From: Bryobacterales bacterium | Lineage (GTDB): Bacteria; Acidobacteriota; Terriglobia; Bryobacterales; Bryobacteraceae | Length of the DNA: 64,000 nt | Direction of reading: 5' to 3' | Assembly (NCBI GenBank): GCA_020852175.1 | Contig: JADZBH010000055.1 | Coordinates: 1 to 64,000, forward strand | In this document: piece after piece, positions 34,843-43,373 of the stretch | Layout of the letters: each line of letters begins with the position of its first letter | How positions within the stretch are numbered: position 1 is the first letter of the stretch | Notes under the pieces: generated by a model | What the model was told of the DNA's origin: nothing | The model's input: only the letters and a program-made list of their open reading frames with translations | Databases searched by the model: none | Program-made: the position numbers and the translations under genes

Positions 34843-36048
34843 ATGGCCGAATTTCTTCTGAAATACGCTGACGGAAAAGGAGAAATTCGCCAGCAGGTGG
34901 CCGAGGCCGGTTCGGAGAAAGAACTGCGGGAGCGCATGACGCAGCAGGGCTTTCTGGTCTACTCGGTGAAAGCGCGGGGCGGCATCGCCGCGCGATTGGG
35001 CGGCGGACCGAAAAAGGTCAATCTCGAGAAGTTCCTCATCTTCAACCAGCAATTTCTCACCCTTGTGCGGGCAGGCCTCCCCATATTGAAGTCGCTCGAT
35101 CTGCTGGCCGACCGTCTGACGGACCCCAAGATGGGCAAGCATGTGAAGGCGGTGCGCGACGAGGTCCGCAATGGCACGATGCTGAGCGAGGCGTTCTCGC
35201 GGCAGCGTGTGTTCCCGGCGATCTACGTCACCTCGATCCTGGCGGGAGAGAAGTCGGGCTCTCTGGGCGAAGTGATTGAGCGCTATGTCAGTTACCAGCG
35301 GCTGAATCTGACCGTCCGGAAGAAGATTGTCGTCTCCCTGCTCTATCCGGCCATTCTGATCGTGCTGGTGATGCTGCTCGTGGTGTTCATGATCACCTAT
35401 GTGGTGCCGAACTTCGCGCAACTGTACTCGTCGCTGGACAGCCAACTGCCTTACATGACCCAGGTGTTGATCGTCGTGGGCACGACGGCGCGCGACTACA
35501 TTCTGGCCATCATCGGCACTGTGCTGGGGGCGGTGGCCGCCATCCGGCTGTGGACGCGCACGGAGCGTGGCAAGGAGCAGGTGGAGACGATTCAGAGGCG
35601 CATGCCCATTCTGGGCGACATTTGGACGAAGTATCAGGTGGCGCAGTTGGGCCGCGTGTTGTCCACGCTCCTGGTGGGCGGCATTCCACTGGTGCAGGCT
35701 CTGGAAACGGCGGCCGAATCGCTGGGGGCGCGCACGCTGAAACGGGCGCTGATCCAGGCGCGGCAGTCCGTGAAAGAGGGGCAGCCGCTTTCGGCGGCGC
35801 TGCAAAAGACGGGCGTGTTTCCGGGACTGGCGATCGACATGATCGAGGTGGGCGAATCCACCGGAGCCCTGCCGGCGATGCTGAACAGCGTGGCCGAGTT
35901 TTACGAAGAGGACGTCAACACGCGCATGACGGCGTCGCTCGCTCTCATTGAGCCGGCCATCATGCTGTTCATGGGGATCTTTGTCGCCTTTGTGCTGGTG
36001 TCGCTCTACCTGCCCATCTTTTCGCTGGCCGACACGCTGGGACGGTAG
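34843..36048 (+). CDS. pilC: Type IV pilus/type II secretion inner-membrane protein PilC/GspF
   Basis: 401 residues. Two homologous T2SF domains (about 60-185 and 260-390), each with an F-x-x-x-L-x-x-L core: LIFNQQFLTLVRAGLPILKSL and AQLGRVLSTLLVGGIPLVQAL, followed by hydrophobic segments. N-terminal cytoplasmic part begins MAEFLLKYADGKG. It is the platform protein linking the ATPase to the pseudopilus. No other pilus or secretion genes are in the window. Three nt follow the LolA-like gene. Confidence 0.93.
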   Translation: MAEFLLKYADGKGEIRQQVAEAGSEKELRERMTQQGFLVYSVKARGGIAARLGGGPKKVNLEKFLIFNQQFLTLVRAGLPILKSLDLLADRLTDPKMGKHVKAVRDEVRNGTMLSEAFSRQRVFPAIYVTSILAGEKSGSLGEVIERYVSYQRLNLTVRKKIVVSLLYPAILIVLVMLLVVFMITYVVPNFAQLYSSLDSQLPYMTQVLIVVGTTARDYILAIIGTVLGAVAAIRLWTRTERGKEQVETIQRRMPILGDIWTKYQVAQLGRVLSTLLVGGIPLVQALETAAESLGARTLKRALIQARQSVKEGQPLSAALQKTGVFPGLAIDMIEVGESTGALPAMLNSVAEFYEEDVNTRMTASLALIEPAIMLFMGIFVAFVLVSLYLPIFSLADTLGR

Positions 36049-36059
36049 CCGCGGCCGCT

Positions 36060-36860
36060 CTACGGGCGCCGTCCGGACATCACGCCGTCCAACTCGCCCG
36101 GCTGCGTGCGTACGCAGATAAAGAATTGTCCGAAGAGCGCATAGATGGCGCTCACCTCGTCGAAGCGCATTTCGTAGATCAGCTTCTTGAACTGCACCGG
36201 ATCGTCGGCCCACAGATCGACTCCCCACTCCCAGTCGTCCAGCCCGATGGAGCCGCTGATGATTTGCTTCACGATGCCGGCATACTTTCGTCCCACCATG
36301 CCGTGCTCGTGCATCATGCGGGCCCGTTCGTCGAGCGGCACCTGATACCAGTTCTTCTCCTCGCCGCGGCGCCGGTCCATGGGATAGAAGCAGAGGTAGC
36401 GCGCCGGGGGCGTCTCCGGGAACAGTCGCGGAGCCATGGCGGCGCGGCTGCGGTCGAGTTCCTCGTTGGCCGCCTGGTCCCACTCCGCCGATCCCTGCTG
36501 CAAACCCCGCTCGGCGAGCATACGGTTGATGCGCTGCGTGGATTCGTACAACCCCAGTTCAACGATGCTGACGTAGGAGTTCGTGGGCTCGAAATAATCG
36601 GCCAGCCCGGTCTGGGCCAGTTTCAACTCGGCCGCGTTCAAGGCATCGAGACTGGGGCGGAAGTGCAGGAACAGAAGATCGCCCTTGTGCCCGACCATGG
36701 AATACAACGATGTGCCCTCCTCCTGCATCGCGGACAGCATGGTTTGCATCTCCGCGATCAGGTCCCGCCGGCGGGATTCGTCCACTGACTTCCATGCGCT
36801 CCACCGGATGCGGAACATCTGATGAAGAAGGTAAGCGCCTTCCAGAGTGTAGGGAACCAT
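36060..36860 (-). CDS. hemQ: HemQ, coproheme decarboxylase (chlorite dismutase family)
   Basis: 266 residues. Converts coproheme III to heme b by two oxidative decarboxylations, the last step of the coproporphyrin-dependent pathway. Matches: FLHFRPSLDAL, the catalytic Tyr in CFYPMD (Tyr159), EKNWYQVPLDERARMMHEHGMVGRKY with the heme-ligand His, SGSIGLDDWEWGVDLWADDPVQFKKLIYEMRFDE, all HemQ-like rather than chlorite dismutase. It has a TACACT hexamer 8 nt before ATG 36860. Divergent from hemH across 30 nt. Confidence 0.93.
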   Translation of the reverse strand: MVPYTLEGAYLLHQMFRIRWSAWKSVDESRRRDLIAEMQTMLSAMQEEGTSLYSMVGHKGDLLFLHFRPSLDALNAAELKLAQTGLADYFEPTNSYVSIVELGLYESTQRINRMLAERGLQQGSAEWDQAANEELDRSRAAMAPRLFPETPPARYLCFYPMDRRRGEEKNWYQVPLDERARMMHEHGMVGRKYAGIVKQIISGSIGLDDWEWGVDLWADDPVQFKKLIYEMRFDEVSAIYALFGQFFICVRTQPGELDGVMSGRRP

Positions 36861-36890
36861 CGACTATCAGTGTAACTTTGATAGAGAGCC
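36861..36890. promoter_or_regulatory. Shared control region between hemQ and hemH
   Basis: In 30 nt between divergent starts there is the inverted repeat CTATCA (36864-36869) N9 TGATAG (36879-36884). On the hemQ strand TACACT is 8 nt from the ATG. A regulator binding the repeat could control both directions at once, but the binder is unknown. Confidence 0.45.
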
Positions 36891-37916
36891 ATGGATTTCG
36901 ACGCACTGCTGATCGTGAGCTTCGGCGGACCGGAAAAGCCGGAGGACGTGATGCCTTTCCTCGAAAACGTCACACGCGGCAGGCGGATCCCCCGCGAGCG
37001 TTTGGAGGAGGTGGCGGAGCATTATTATCACTTTGGCGGAAGGAGCCCCATCAACACGCAGGTGGAGGCGCTGATCGGCTCGCTTCGCGCGGAGTTGGCG
37101 GCGAACGGACCCAACCTGCCCATCTACCTCGGCAACCGGAACTGGCGCCCATACCTGCCCGATACGCTGCGGCGGATGAAGGCCGCCGGCGTACGGAAGG
37201 CGCTGGCCTTTGTCACGTCGGCCTGGTCGAGCTATTCCAGTTGCCGGCAGTACCTGGACAACATCGCCGAGGCTCAGGCCGAGGTGGGCCCGGGCGCGCC
37301 CGAGGTGGTGCGCCTGCGGCTGTTTTACAATCATCCCGGCTTTCTGGAGCCCATGGCCGGACGGGTGCGCGACGCCTACGCCTTGCTGCCGGAGCCGGAA
37401 CGCGGCACGGCGCCTCTGCTGTTCACGGCCCATAGCATCCCGCTCAGCATGTCGGAGAATTGCCGGTATGTCGAACAGTTGACCGAGGCGTGCGAACTGG
37501 TGGGAAAACTCGCTGGGCGCGAACACTGGCAACTCGTGTACCAGAGCAGGAGCGGCCCCTCCACGCAGCCCTGGCTGGAACCGGATATCGCCGTCGCGTT
37601 GCGGGCGATTGCCGCACGCGGGCAAAAAAATGTGGTGGTGGCCCCCATTGGCTTTCTGAGCGATCACATGGAGGTGCTGTACGATCTCGATTACGAAGCC
37701 AGACAGTTGTGCGGGGAGATCGGTTTGCATCTGGAGCGCGCCGGCACCGTGGGGCATCATCCGCTGTTTATCCGCATGATTCGAGAACTGATGCTGGAGC
37801 GCATCGAGGGGGCCGGCCGGAAGGCGCTGGGCGAGCGCGGACCCATGCCGGACGATTGTTTCGCCGGCTGTTGCCCGGCGCCAATGATCCGTCCCACAGG
37901 GCCAACCGGCAGGTAG
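36891..37916 (+). CDS. hemH: Ferrochelatase (coproporphyrin type likely)
   Basis: 341 residues. Inserts Fe2+ into the porphyrin. FGGPEKPEDVMPFLENV, GNRNWRPYLPDTL, TSAWSSYSSCRQYLDN, the catalytic His in FTAHSIPLSM (His181), and IGFLSDHMEVLYDLD with Glu are conserved. Sitting next to hemQ it should act on coproporphyrin III, giving coproheme, rather than on protoporphyrin. The C-terminus has a CFAGCC-type cysteine cluster (DDCFAGCCPAPM) that could be an iron-sulfur-like site as in some other coproporphyrin ferrochelatases; that is inference. Confidence 0.95.
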   Translation: MDFDALLIVSFGGPEKPEDVMPFLENVTRGRRIPRERLEEVAEHYYHFGGRSPINTQVEALIGSLRAELAANGPNLPIYLGNRNWRPYLPDTLRRMKAAGVRKALAFVTSAWSSYSSCRQYLDNIAEAQAEVGPGAPEVVRLRLFYNHPGFLEPMAGRVRDAYALLPEPERGTAPLLFTAHSIPLSMSENCRYVEQLTEACELVGKLAGREHWQLVYQSRSGPSTQPWLEPDIAVALRAIAARGQKNVVVAPIGFLSDHMEVLYDLDYEARQLCGEIGLHLERAGTVGHHPLFIRMIRELMLERIEGAGRKALGERGPMPDDCFAGCCPAPMIRPTGPTGR

Positions 37917-38021
37917 CCCTCCCGGAAGAGGTTAAGGCGGGCTAGGAGAATAAATATCGAAGAGTAGCGTTACGATTCCGCCGCAGACGTCCGATGGAAG
38001 AGCAAGTTTGGACTGAGGAAG

Positions 38022-39476
38022 GTGGCTCCCAACATGGCAGCACATCCGATTCCAGCGACGCACCGGATCCGCCTGCTGTGGCTTCTTCCGGAGGCGGGCC
38101 TGCCAGGTTCCCAGGGCGACGCTCGAATTCCATCGATTGAAGAAGGCGGACGGGAAGCCCGGGAAGCGGTAGAGTTTGTGGCCGACTCCGTGGAGGCGAC
38201 CTCCCGGTTCCGAATGGGGCGCTATGATGCGCTGCTCGCCAGTTTCCCCTGCCAGGGGTGGACACCGGACGAATTGCTGGAGGAGGCACAGCGTGTAGCT
38301 CCTGGCGTGCCCGTGGTGATCCACGACCCGACGCTGACCGACGATGCGGTGGCGCGGTTGCTCCGGATGGGCGCCTTCGACGTCTGGCGGGAAAGCATGG
38401 ACGCACGCGTGGCGCCTGAGCGTCTGGAGGCGTTATTGGAGCATGCGCGCCTTCGCGAAACGGCGTGGCGGCTGAGCGAAGGGGCCGAACCGTGGCGCAG
38501 AAGCCTGGTGGGTGACAGCCCGGCGGTCCGGCGCGTGCTCGACACGATCCGGCTCATTGGAAACCGTCGATGCACGGTATTGATTCACGGCGAAACCGGG
38601 ACAGGCAAGGAGATGGTGGCGCGGGCGATTCATCTGGCCAGCGGGAGGGCGGCTCTGCCGATGGTGGCCGTGAATTGCAGCGCGCTGCCGGAGAATCTGA
38701 TCGAGGCCGAACTGTTTGGCCATGTGAAGGGAGCTTTTACAGGGGCGGTACAGAACCGCTTGGGACGATTCGAGCAGGCCCACAAGAGCACGCTCTTCCT
38801 GGATGAAATTGGCGACATGCCCATGGAGTTGCAGGCCAAGTTGCTGCGGGTGTTGCAGGACCGCGAGTTCCAGCGCCTGGGCAGTTCGGAAACCATTAAA
38901 GTGGACGTGCGGGTGGTGGCGGCCTCGAACGCGGACCTGCAGGAAAAGGTGCGGCAGGGGGAGTTTCGGGAAGACCTGTACTATCGCATCAATGTGGTAC
39001 CCATTCAAATGCCGGCTCTGCGGGAACGGGGCAAGGATGTGCAACTGCTGGCGCACTACTTCATCGAAAAGGTGTGCCGCCAGGAGGATCTGCCGGTGAA
39101 ACGCATCGCTCCGGAAACGCTGGACCGGCTGTCGCGGTATTCCTGGCCGGGGAACGTCCGGCAACTGGAGAACGCCGTGGAAATGGCCGTTGCCCTCAGT
39201 GGCGCGCGCGAAGTGCTGGTGCCGGGAGATTTCCCGTTGCCCCCGGCCGGGCCGAGGCCCATGGCGCAACCGGCCCGGCCGTATGTGTTCGTTCCCGATG
39301 AGGGTCTGGACTTCGAGGCCACCGTCGGGCGGATCGAACTGGGCATTCTCGAGCAGGCCCTTCGGAAAACGAACGGCAACAAAAAGCTGGCAGCCGAATT
39401 ACTGAGATTAAAGAGGACCACACTTACGGCAAAGTTAAAAAGTTTAGAGCAACAAGCGCCACAGTGGGCCTGTTAG
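38022..39476 (+). CDS. Sigma-54 activator with a degenerate receiver
   Basis: 484 residues. The N-terminal ~145 residues resemble a receiver but the acidic pocket is missing, Ser74 stands at the phospho-acceptor position (YDALLASFPCQGW), and the usual Lys is absent (FDVWRE). The AAA+ domain is intact: Walker A GETGTGKE (190-197), HVKGAFTGA, TLFLDEIGDM, NADLQEK and GNVRQLENA. C-terminal Fis-type HTH: LRKTNGNKKLAAELLRLKRTTL. Start GTG 38022, or ATG 38034; no good ribosome site at either. It should act on sigma-54 promoters but not by classic phosphorylation. Divergent 105 nt from hemH end, no partner kinase adjacent. Confidence 0.9.
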   Translation: MAPNMAAHPIPATHRIRLLWLLPEAGLPGSQGDARIPSIEEGGREAREAVEFVADSVEATSRFRMGRYDALLASFPCQGWTPDELLEEAQRVAPGVPVVIHDPTLTDDAVARLLRMGAFDVWRESMDARVAPERLEALLEHARLRETAWRLSEGAEPWRRSLVGDSPAVRRVLDTIRLIGNRRCTVLIHGETGTGKEMVARAIHLASGRAALPMVAVNCSALPENLIEAELFGHVKGAFTGAVQNRLGRFEQAHKSTLFLDEIGDMPMELQAKLLRVLQDREFQRLGSSETIKVDVRVVAASNADLQEKVRQGEFREDLYYRINVVPIQMPALRERGKDVQLLAHYFIEKVCRQEDLPVKRIAPETLDRLSRYSWPGNVRQLENAVEMAVALSGAREVLVPGDFPLPPAGPRPMAQPARPYVFVPDEGLDFEATVGRIELGILEQALRKTNGNKKLAAELLRLKRTTLTAKLKSLEQQAPQWAC

Positions 39477-39493
39477 CCGATGTGGGACGGAGA

Positions 39494-39499
39494 TATACT
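39494..39499 (+). promoter_or_regulatory. Possible -10 of the 39511 gene
   Basis: TATACT 11 nt before the ATG at 39511; a CTCCTT stretch follows it, which is the complement-like orientation and not a Shine-Dalgarno. Fits the short-leader set. Confidence 0.4.
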
Positions 39500-39510
39500 C
39501 TCCTTACAGG

Positions 39511-40698
39511 ATGCCGCTCGACCCACTCACTTCACTAATCGTCCGCTGGCCGGACGGCGAGCCGAAACCAGAAGCGCTGTTCCGGGAAGCCGGAGTGGAG
39601 GCCGTCATGGGGACGGGGCCGGAGGCCAAACCTCCGGCAGGGCTGCCCGCCTTGCACAACGAGGCGCTATGGCCGGGCATCCGGACTCCGGGCACGCGCG
39701 TGGATTGGGTGGAAGAGGTGGGCAGCGCGAGCCGCGAGCCATGGATCGATTCCAACGCCTGGGCCGTAGCCTGCCAGCGCGCGCTCCATCCGGGAAAACC
39801 GGTGGTCTTCGGCTACGAGGCGAACAAGGATTCGGGAGTGGACGGCGGCCGGATGGTGCCGTACGAGTCTCTGGAAATCGGACTCATGGAAGCCCGGGCC
39901 ATGGGCGGAAACTGGATTGCCGCGCCGGACGAACGCTTCCGCCGCCAATTGACCGCGCAGGATGCCGCGGCGGTCGAGGCGTGGAAGAGGTTCGGTTCCC
40001 TGGCCTCCTGGTTAAAAGTGAACCGGGCGTTGTTTGGGCATCCGATGTATCCGACCATCACGATGATGGTGGACGAGGCGGAGTCGCAGGAGTTGGCCAA
40101 CCTGATGTTCCGCCGGGGAGCATCGCAGAAACTGGTGCGGGGCGAAGATGTTCCGCCTCCCAGCGCGGAGTGTCTGTGCATGGTCGCGGCGGGCATCGCG
40201 GATCCCGCGCCAGCCGTGCGGACGCGTCTGCTGGCGCACGCGCGGGCCGGAGCGCAACTGGTTGTGGACGCTCCTGGCGACAAGGCCTGGTGGCGCGAAA
40301 CGGGTATGAAGCAGTCCAGGGAACAAAAGGACCGCACCTTCTATTCGTTGGGCAAGGGGTTCATCGTTGCTTATAAGGATCCGGTGGCCGACCCGAGTGA
40401 ATTTGCCCTCGATGTGATCGACCTGGTCACATACCGCCACCGGCCCGTACGCGCTTGGAACGCCGGCACAACCGTGTATATGGCATCCAGGCGGGGCGTC
40501 GAAAGCGTGGCGACCCTGCTGAACTACGGCCGTTCCCGCACGTTTGACCTTCAATTGCGCATCCAGGGCCACTTCCGCACGGCCAAGCTCTACGCACCCG
40601 ATCTGGAAACCCGGACCATCGAGACCAGGAAGCGGGAGAGCATGACGGAAGTCTTCCTTCCCGAACTGGGCCGCATGGGGGTAGTCGTTTTCAGTTAG
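39511..40698 (+). CDS. Conserved-looking protein of unknown family
   Basis: 395 residues, no signal peptide, no transmembrane segment, no motif I recognise. The middle carries REPWIDSNAWAVACQRALHP, FGYEANKDSGVDGGRMVPYES and GNWIAAPDERFRRQLTAQDA; the C-terminus is beta-rich (TFDLQLRIQGHFRTAKLY). Some segments recall TIM-barrel glycosidase-like proteins (acidic loops after strands such as VVFGYEAN and TITMMVDE), which is a weak impression. Soluble; 24 nt before the Tat-exported DUF362 gene, so probably co-transcribed with it. Function not assignable. Confidence 0.7.
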   Translation: MPLDPLTSLIVRWPDGEPKPEALFREAGVEAVMGTGPEAKPPAGLPALHNEALWPGIRTPGTRVDWVEEVGSASREPWIDSNAWAVACQRALHPGKPVVFGYEANKDSGVDGGRMVPYESLEIGLMEARAMGGNWIAAPDERFRRQLTAQDAAAVEAWKRFGSLASWLKVNRALFGHPMYPTITMMVDEAESQELANLMFRRGASQKLVRGEDVPPPSAECLCMVAAGIADPAPAVRTRLLAHARAGAQLVVDAPGDKAWWRETGMKQSREQKDRTFYSLGKGFIVAYKDPVADPSEFALDVIDLVTYRHRPVRAWNAGTTVYMASRRGVESVATLLNYGRSRTFDLQLRIQGHFRTAKLYAPDLETRTIETRKRESMTEVFLPELGRMGVVVFS

Positions 40699-40722
40699 AC
40701 TGAGAGCAAAGGAACTGGGACT

Positions 40723-42006
40723 ATGATCAGCCGACGAAACTTCCTGATGTCCGGCGCGGCGTTGCCAATGGCCGCGGGTTCGTATGGAGCAGGCCCGCTG
40801 GCGGCCGCGCCAAGGTTAGGTAAGTCCTTTTTCGGGGTTCACCCCTTCGTGGAAGCCAACCCCAACGCGGTCTTCATCATGAAGACGCGCGTGAAGCACA
40901 AGTTCGACAACGAGGCCAAGTTGAATGAGGGGCTTCGTTTCGCGCGCGAGGTGCTGGTCCCGCTGGATGGCGCCCCCGGCGTGCCGGTGTCGCACCGCGT
41001 GGTGCTGAAGCCGAACTGCACCAATGTTCGCACGCGGAACCGCCCCGACGAGGACAACTGGGGCACGGGGACCGACCCTCAGTTCTACGAAGGCATCATC
41101 GTTGGCATGAAGGAACTGGGGTTGAAGAAGTTCCATTTCCTGGAGGCCAATAATTTTCACGCCTGGAACTACCGCGGAATGGCCGACATCAACGAACGGC
41201 TCGGCGTGGTGTGCAACGAGCCGGACCGGCGGGAGCGGAACTTCCTGGAAAGCTACGAGATGAACTGGACGAAGGTGCCCGAGCCGGTCGTCTACACGAG
41301 CATTCCGCACTATGCCCCGCTGGGCGAGCCGGACACCTGGCTGCTGAACATCGCCAAGTGGAAGTCCCATGGCATGTGCATGACGCTCACCACGAAGAAT
41401 GAGCAGGGCCTGGTGGTGCGGCCCTATGTCCGGTTCTGTCCCGGCTGGCGCATGGTCACCGGCGTGCCCGATCACATGAAGCCGAACATTCATCCGAACG
41501 TGGAACGGGTGGTGAACAAGTTTTTCGAAGGCCACATCGCCAAGGGCTATCCGCGCTATCAGAGCAAGGCCGAACTGGCGCCGATCAACCACGAAATCTG
41601 GGCGCACAAGACGCTGGACCACTACCAGACGACGAAACCGGGCCTGGCGATCATCGAAGGCATCTACGGACGCGACGGCAACGGGTTTGGCATCGGCAAC
41701 GACTACATGACGAATCTCGTCATGTTCTCGAAGAACAAGCTGCGGCTGGACATGGTAGGTATGTGGCTGGGAGGGCACGAACCCGGCAACGTGAACCTGT
41801 TCCGCATCGCCAAGGAGCGTGGTTTCAGCGACACGGTGAACCCGCACGAGGTGCCGGTGTACGAATGGTCCGAGGGCAAGGCCTCGCGCCGCCAGTTGAC
41901 CGACTTTGAACGCACCCCGATGAAGACCTACTACCTCCAGATGGACGGCGAGCCGGAATACCATCTGGTGAACGACCCGATCGACTACGACAAGGTCCGC
42001 GTCTAG
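40723..42006 (+). CDS. Tat-exported DUF362 domain protein
   Basis: 427 residues. N-terminal MISRRNFLMSGAALPMAAG is a Tat signal (SRRNFLM). The body matches DUF362: PNAVFIMKTRVKHKFDNE, VVLKPNCTNVRTRN, GLKKFHFLEANNFHAW, WLLNIAKWKSHGMCMTLTTKNEQGLV, GLAIIEGIYGRDGNGFGIGNDY, NLVMFSKNKLRLDMVGMWLGGHEPGNV. No iron-sulfur cysteine clusters as in some DUF362 ferredoxin fusions. Periplasmic, function unknown. Follows the 39511 gene. Confidence 0.85.
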   Translation: MISRRNFLMSGAALPMAAGSYGAGPLAAAPRLGKSFFGVHPFVEANPNAVFIMKTRVKHKFDNEAKLNEGLRFAREVLVPLDGAPGVPVSHRVVLKPNCTNVRTRNRPDEDNWGTGTDPQFYEGIIVGMKELGLKKFHFLEANNFHAWNYRGMADINERLGVVCNEPDRRERNFLESYEMNWTKVPEPVVYTSIPHYAPLGEPDTWLLNIAKWKSHGMCMTLTTKNEQGLVVRPYVRFCPGWRMVTGVPDHMKPNIHPNVERVVNKFFEGHIAKGYPRYQSKAELAPINHEIWAHKTLDHYQTTKPGLAIIEGIYGRDGNGFGIGNDYMTNLVMFSKNKLRLDMVGMWLGGHEPGNVNLFRIAKERGFSDTVNPHEVPVYEWSEGKASRRQLTDFERTPMKTYYLQMDGEPEYHLVNDPIDYDKVRV

Positions 42007-42044
42007 CGGATTCCTTGTGGGCCGGAAACGCCGGTCCGGAACGA

Positions 42045-43373
42045 ATGATTCATATTCTAGGCGGCGGTTTGGCGGGCTGTGAGGCGGCCTGGCAGGTGTC
42101 CCGCGCGGGTTCGCGAGCCACGCTGTACGAGATGCGGCCGGAACGGATGACGCCGGCGCACAAGAGTTCCCACCTGGCCGAGCTGGTTTGTTCGAACTCC
42201 CTGAAAAGCGAGTCGGAGAATTCGGCGCCATGGCTTCTGAAACAGGAGCTGCGGCGGATGGATTCGCTGCTGCTGCGCGTGGCGGCGGAGGTTCGTGTTC
42301 CGGCCGGCCATGCGCTGACGGTGGACCGCGAGGCATTCGCCAGCGCCGTGACCGCGGAGGTGTCCCGCGCGCCGGGCATCGAGATTCGCCGGGGAGAGGT
42401 GACGCAACCGCCGGAGGATGGGGTGGTGGTGGTGGCCACCGGGCCGCTCACCAGCGATGCGCTCGCCACAAGGATTGCCCGGATGACCGGCAGCGAGCGG
42501 CTGTTCTTCTACGACTCGATCTCACCGATTGTCGAGGCCGATTCGATCGACATGGACGTGGCGTTCCGCGCGTCTCGGTACGGCAAGTCGATGGATGGCA
42601 CCGACGACTACATCAACTGCCCGCTCAACCGGGAGGAATACGAGCGTTTCGTGGCGGCCCTGCTGGAGGCGCAAAGCCACACGCCGCACATCCCCGATGA
42701 CATCCCCTACTTCGAAGCGTGCCTTCCCATCGAGGAGATTGCACGGCGCGGGCCGGACACGCTGCGATTCGGACCCATGAAGCCGGTGGGCCTCACCGAT
42801 CCTCGCACGGGGCGCTGGCCGTACGCGGTTTTGCAACTGCGCCAGGAGAATCTGCGTGCCGACAGCTACAACCTGGTGGGCTTCCAGAACTACCTGCGCT
42901 ATCCGGACCAGAAGCGTGTCTTCCAGTTGATTCCCGGCCTGGAACGCGCGGAATTCGTCCGCTATGGGCAGATCCACCGCAACACTTATATCAACGCGCC
43001 GGCGATTCTGTTGCCGACGTTGCAGATGCGGCGGGAGGCGCGCGTGCTGTTCGCCGGGCAGATCGCGGGCATCGAAGGCTACGTCGAGTCCATCGCCACG
43101 GGGCTGCTGGCCGGGCGCAACGCGGTGGCCGTGGAACGGGGCGAGCCGGTACGCCCGATGCCCCAGGCGACGGCCCTTGGTTCCCTCTGCCGGTATGTGT
43201 CCGGCGCCGATCCCCGGGACTATCAACCGGCCAATATTACGTTCGACCTGCTGCCGCAACTGGACGAAGCGGCCAAGCGGCGGATGAAGCACGACAAACG
43301 GGCGCGTCACGCCGAGGTGTGCCGGCGCGCGCTGGAGGCTCTCGATGAGCATCTCGCTGTCGCCGCGCCGTGA
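42045..43373 (+). CDS. trmFO: tRNA methylenetetrahydrofolate (uracil-5-)-methyltransferase TrmFO
   Basis: 442 residues. Makes m5U54 (T-loop ribothymidine) in tRNA using 5,10-methylene-THF and FAD. Seen: IHILGGGLAGCEAAWQVSR, YEMRPERMTPAHKSSHLAELVCSNSLKS with the catalytic Cys region, DSISPIVEADSIDMDVAFRASRYG, TYINAPAILLPTLQMR, LLFAGQIAGIEGYVES-like end. Overlaps xerC by 29 nt, the same order as the gid-codV pair of Bacillus; here hslV/hslU are far away (2.9-4.8 kb). Confidence 0.96.
   Translation: MIHILGGGLAGCEAAWQVSRAGSRATLYEMRPERMTPAHKSSHLAELVCSNSLKSESENSAPWLLKQELRRMDSLLLRVAAEVRVPAGHALTVDREAFASAVTAEVSRAPGIEIRRGEVTQPPEDGVVVVATGPLTSDALATRIARMTGSERLFFYDSISPIVEADSIDMDVAFRASRYGKSMDGTDDYINCPLNREEYERFVAALLEAQSHTPHIPDDIPYFEACLPIEEIARRGPDTLRFGPMKPVGLTDPRTGRWPYAVLQLRQENLRADSYNLVGFQNYLRYPDQKRVFQLIPGLERAEFVRYGQIHRNTYINAPAILLPTLQMRREARVLFAGQIAGIEGYVESIATGLLAGRNAVAVERGEPVRPMPQATALGSLCRYVSGADPRDYQPANITFDLLPQLDEAAKRRMKHDKRARHAEVCRRALEALDEHLAVAAP

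Noticed and set aside
34516..36483. A 655-codon minus-strand frame over LolA, PilC and part of hemQ
   Set aside because: PilC and LolA on the other strand match families over their whole lengths; this frame has none.
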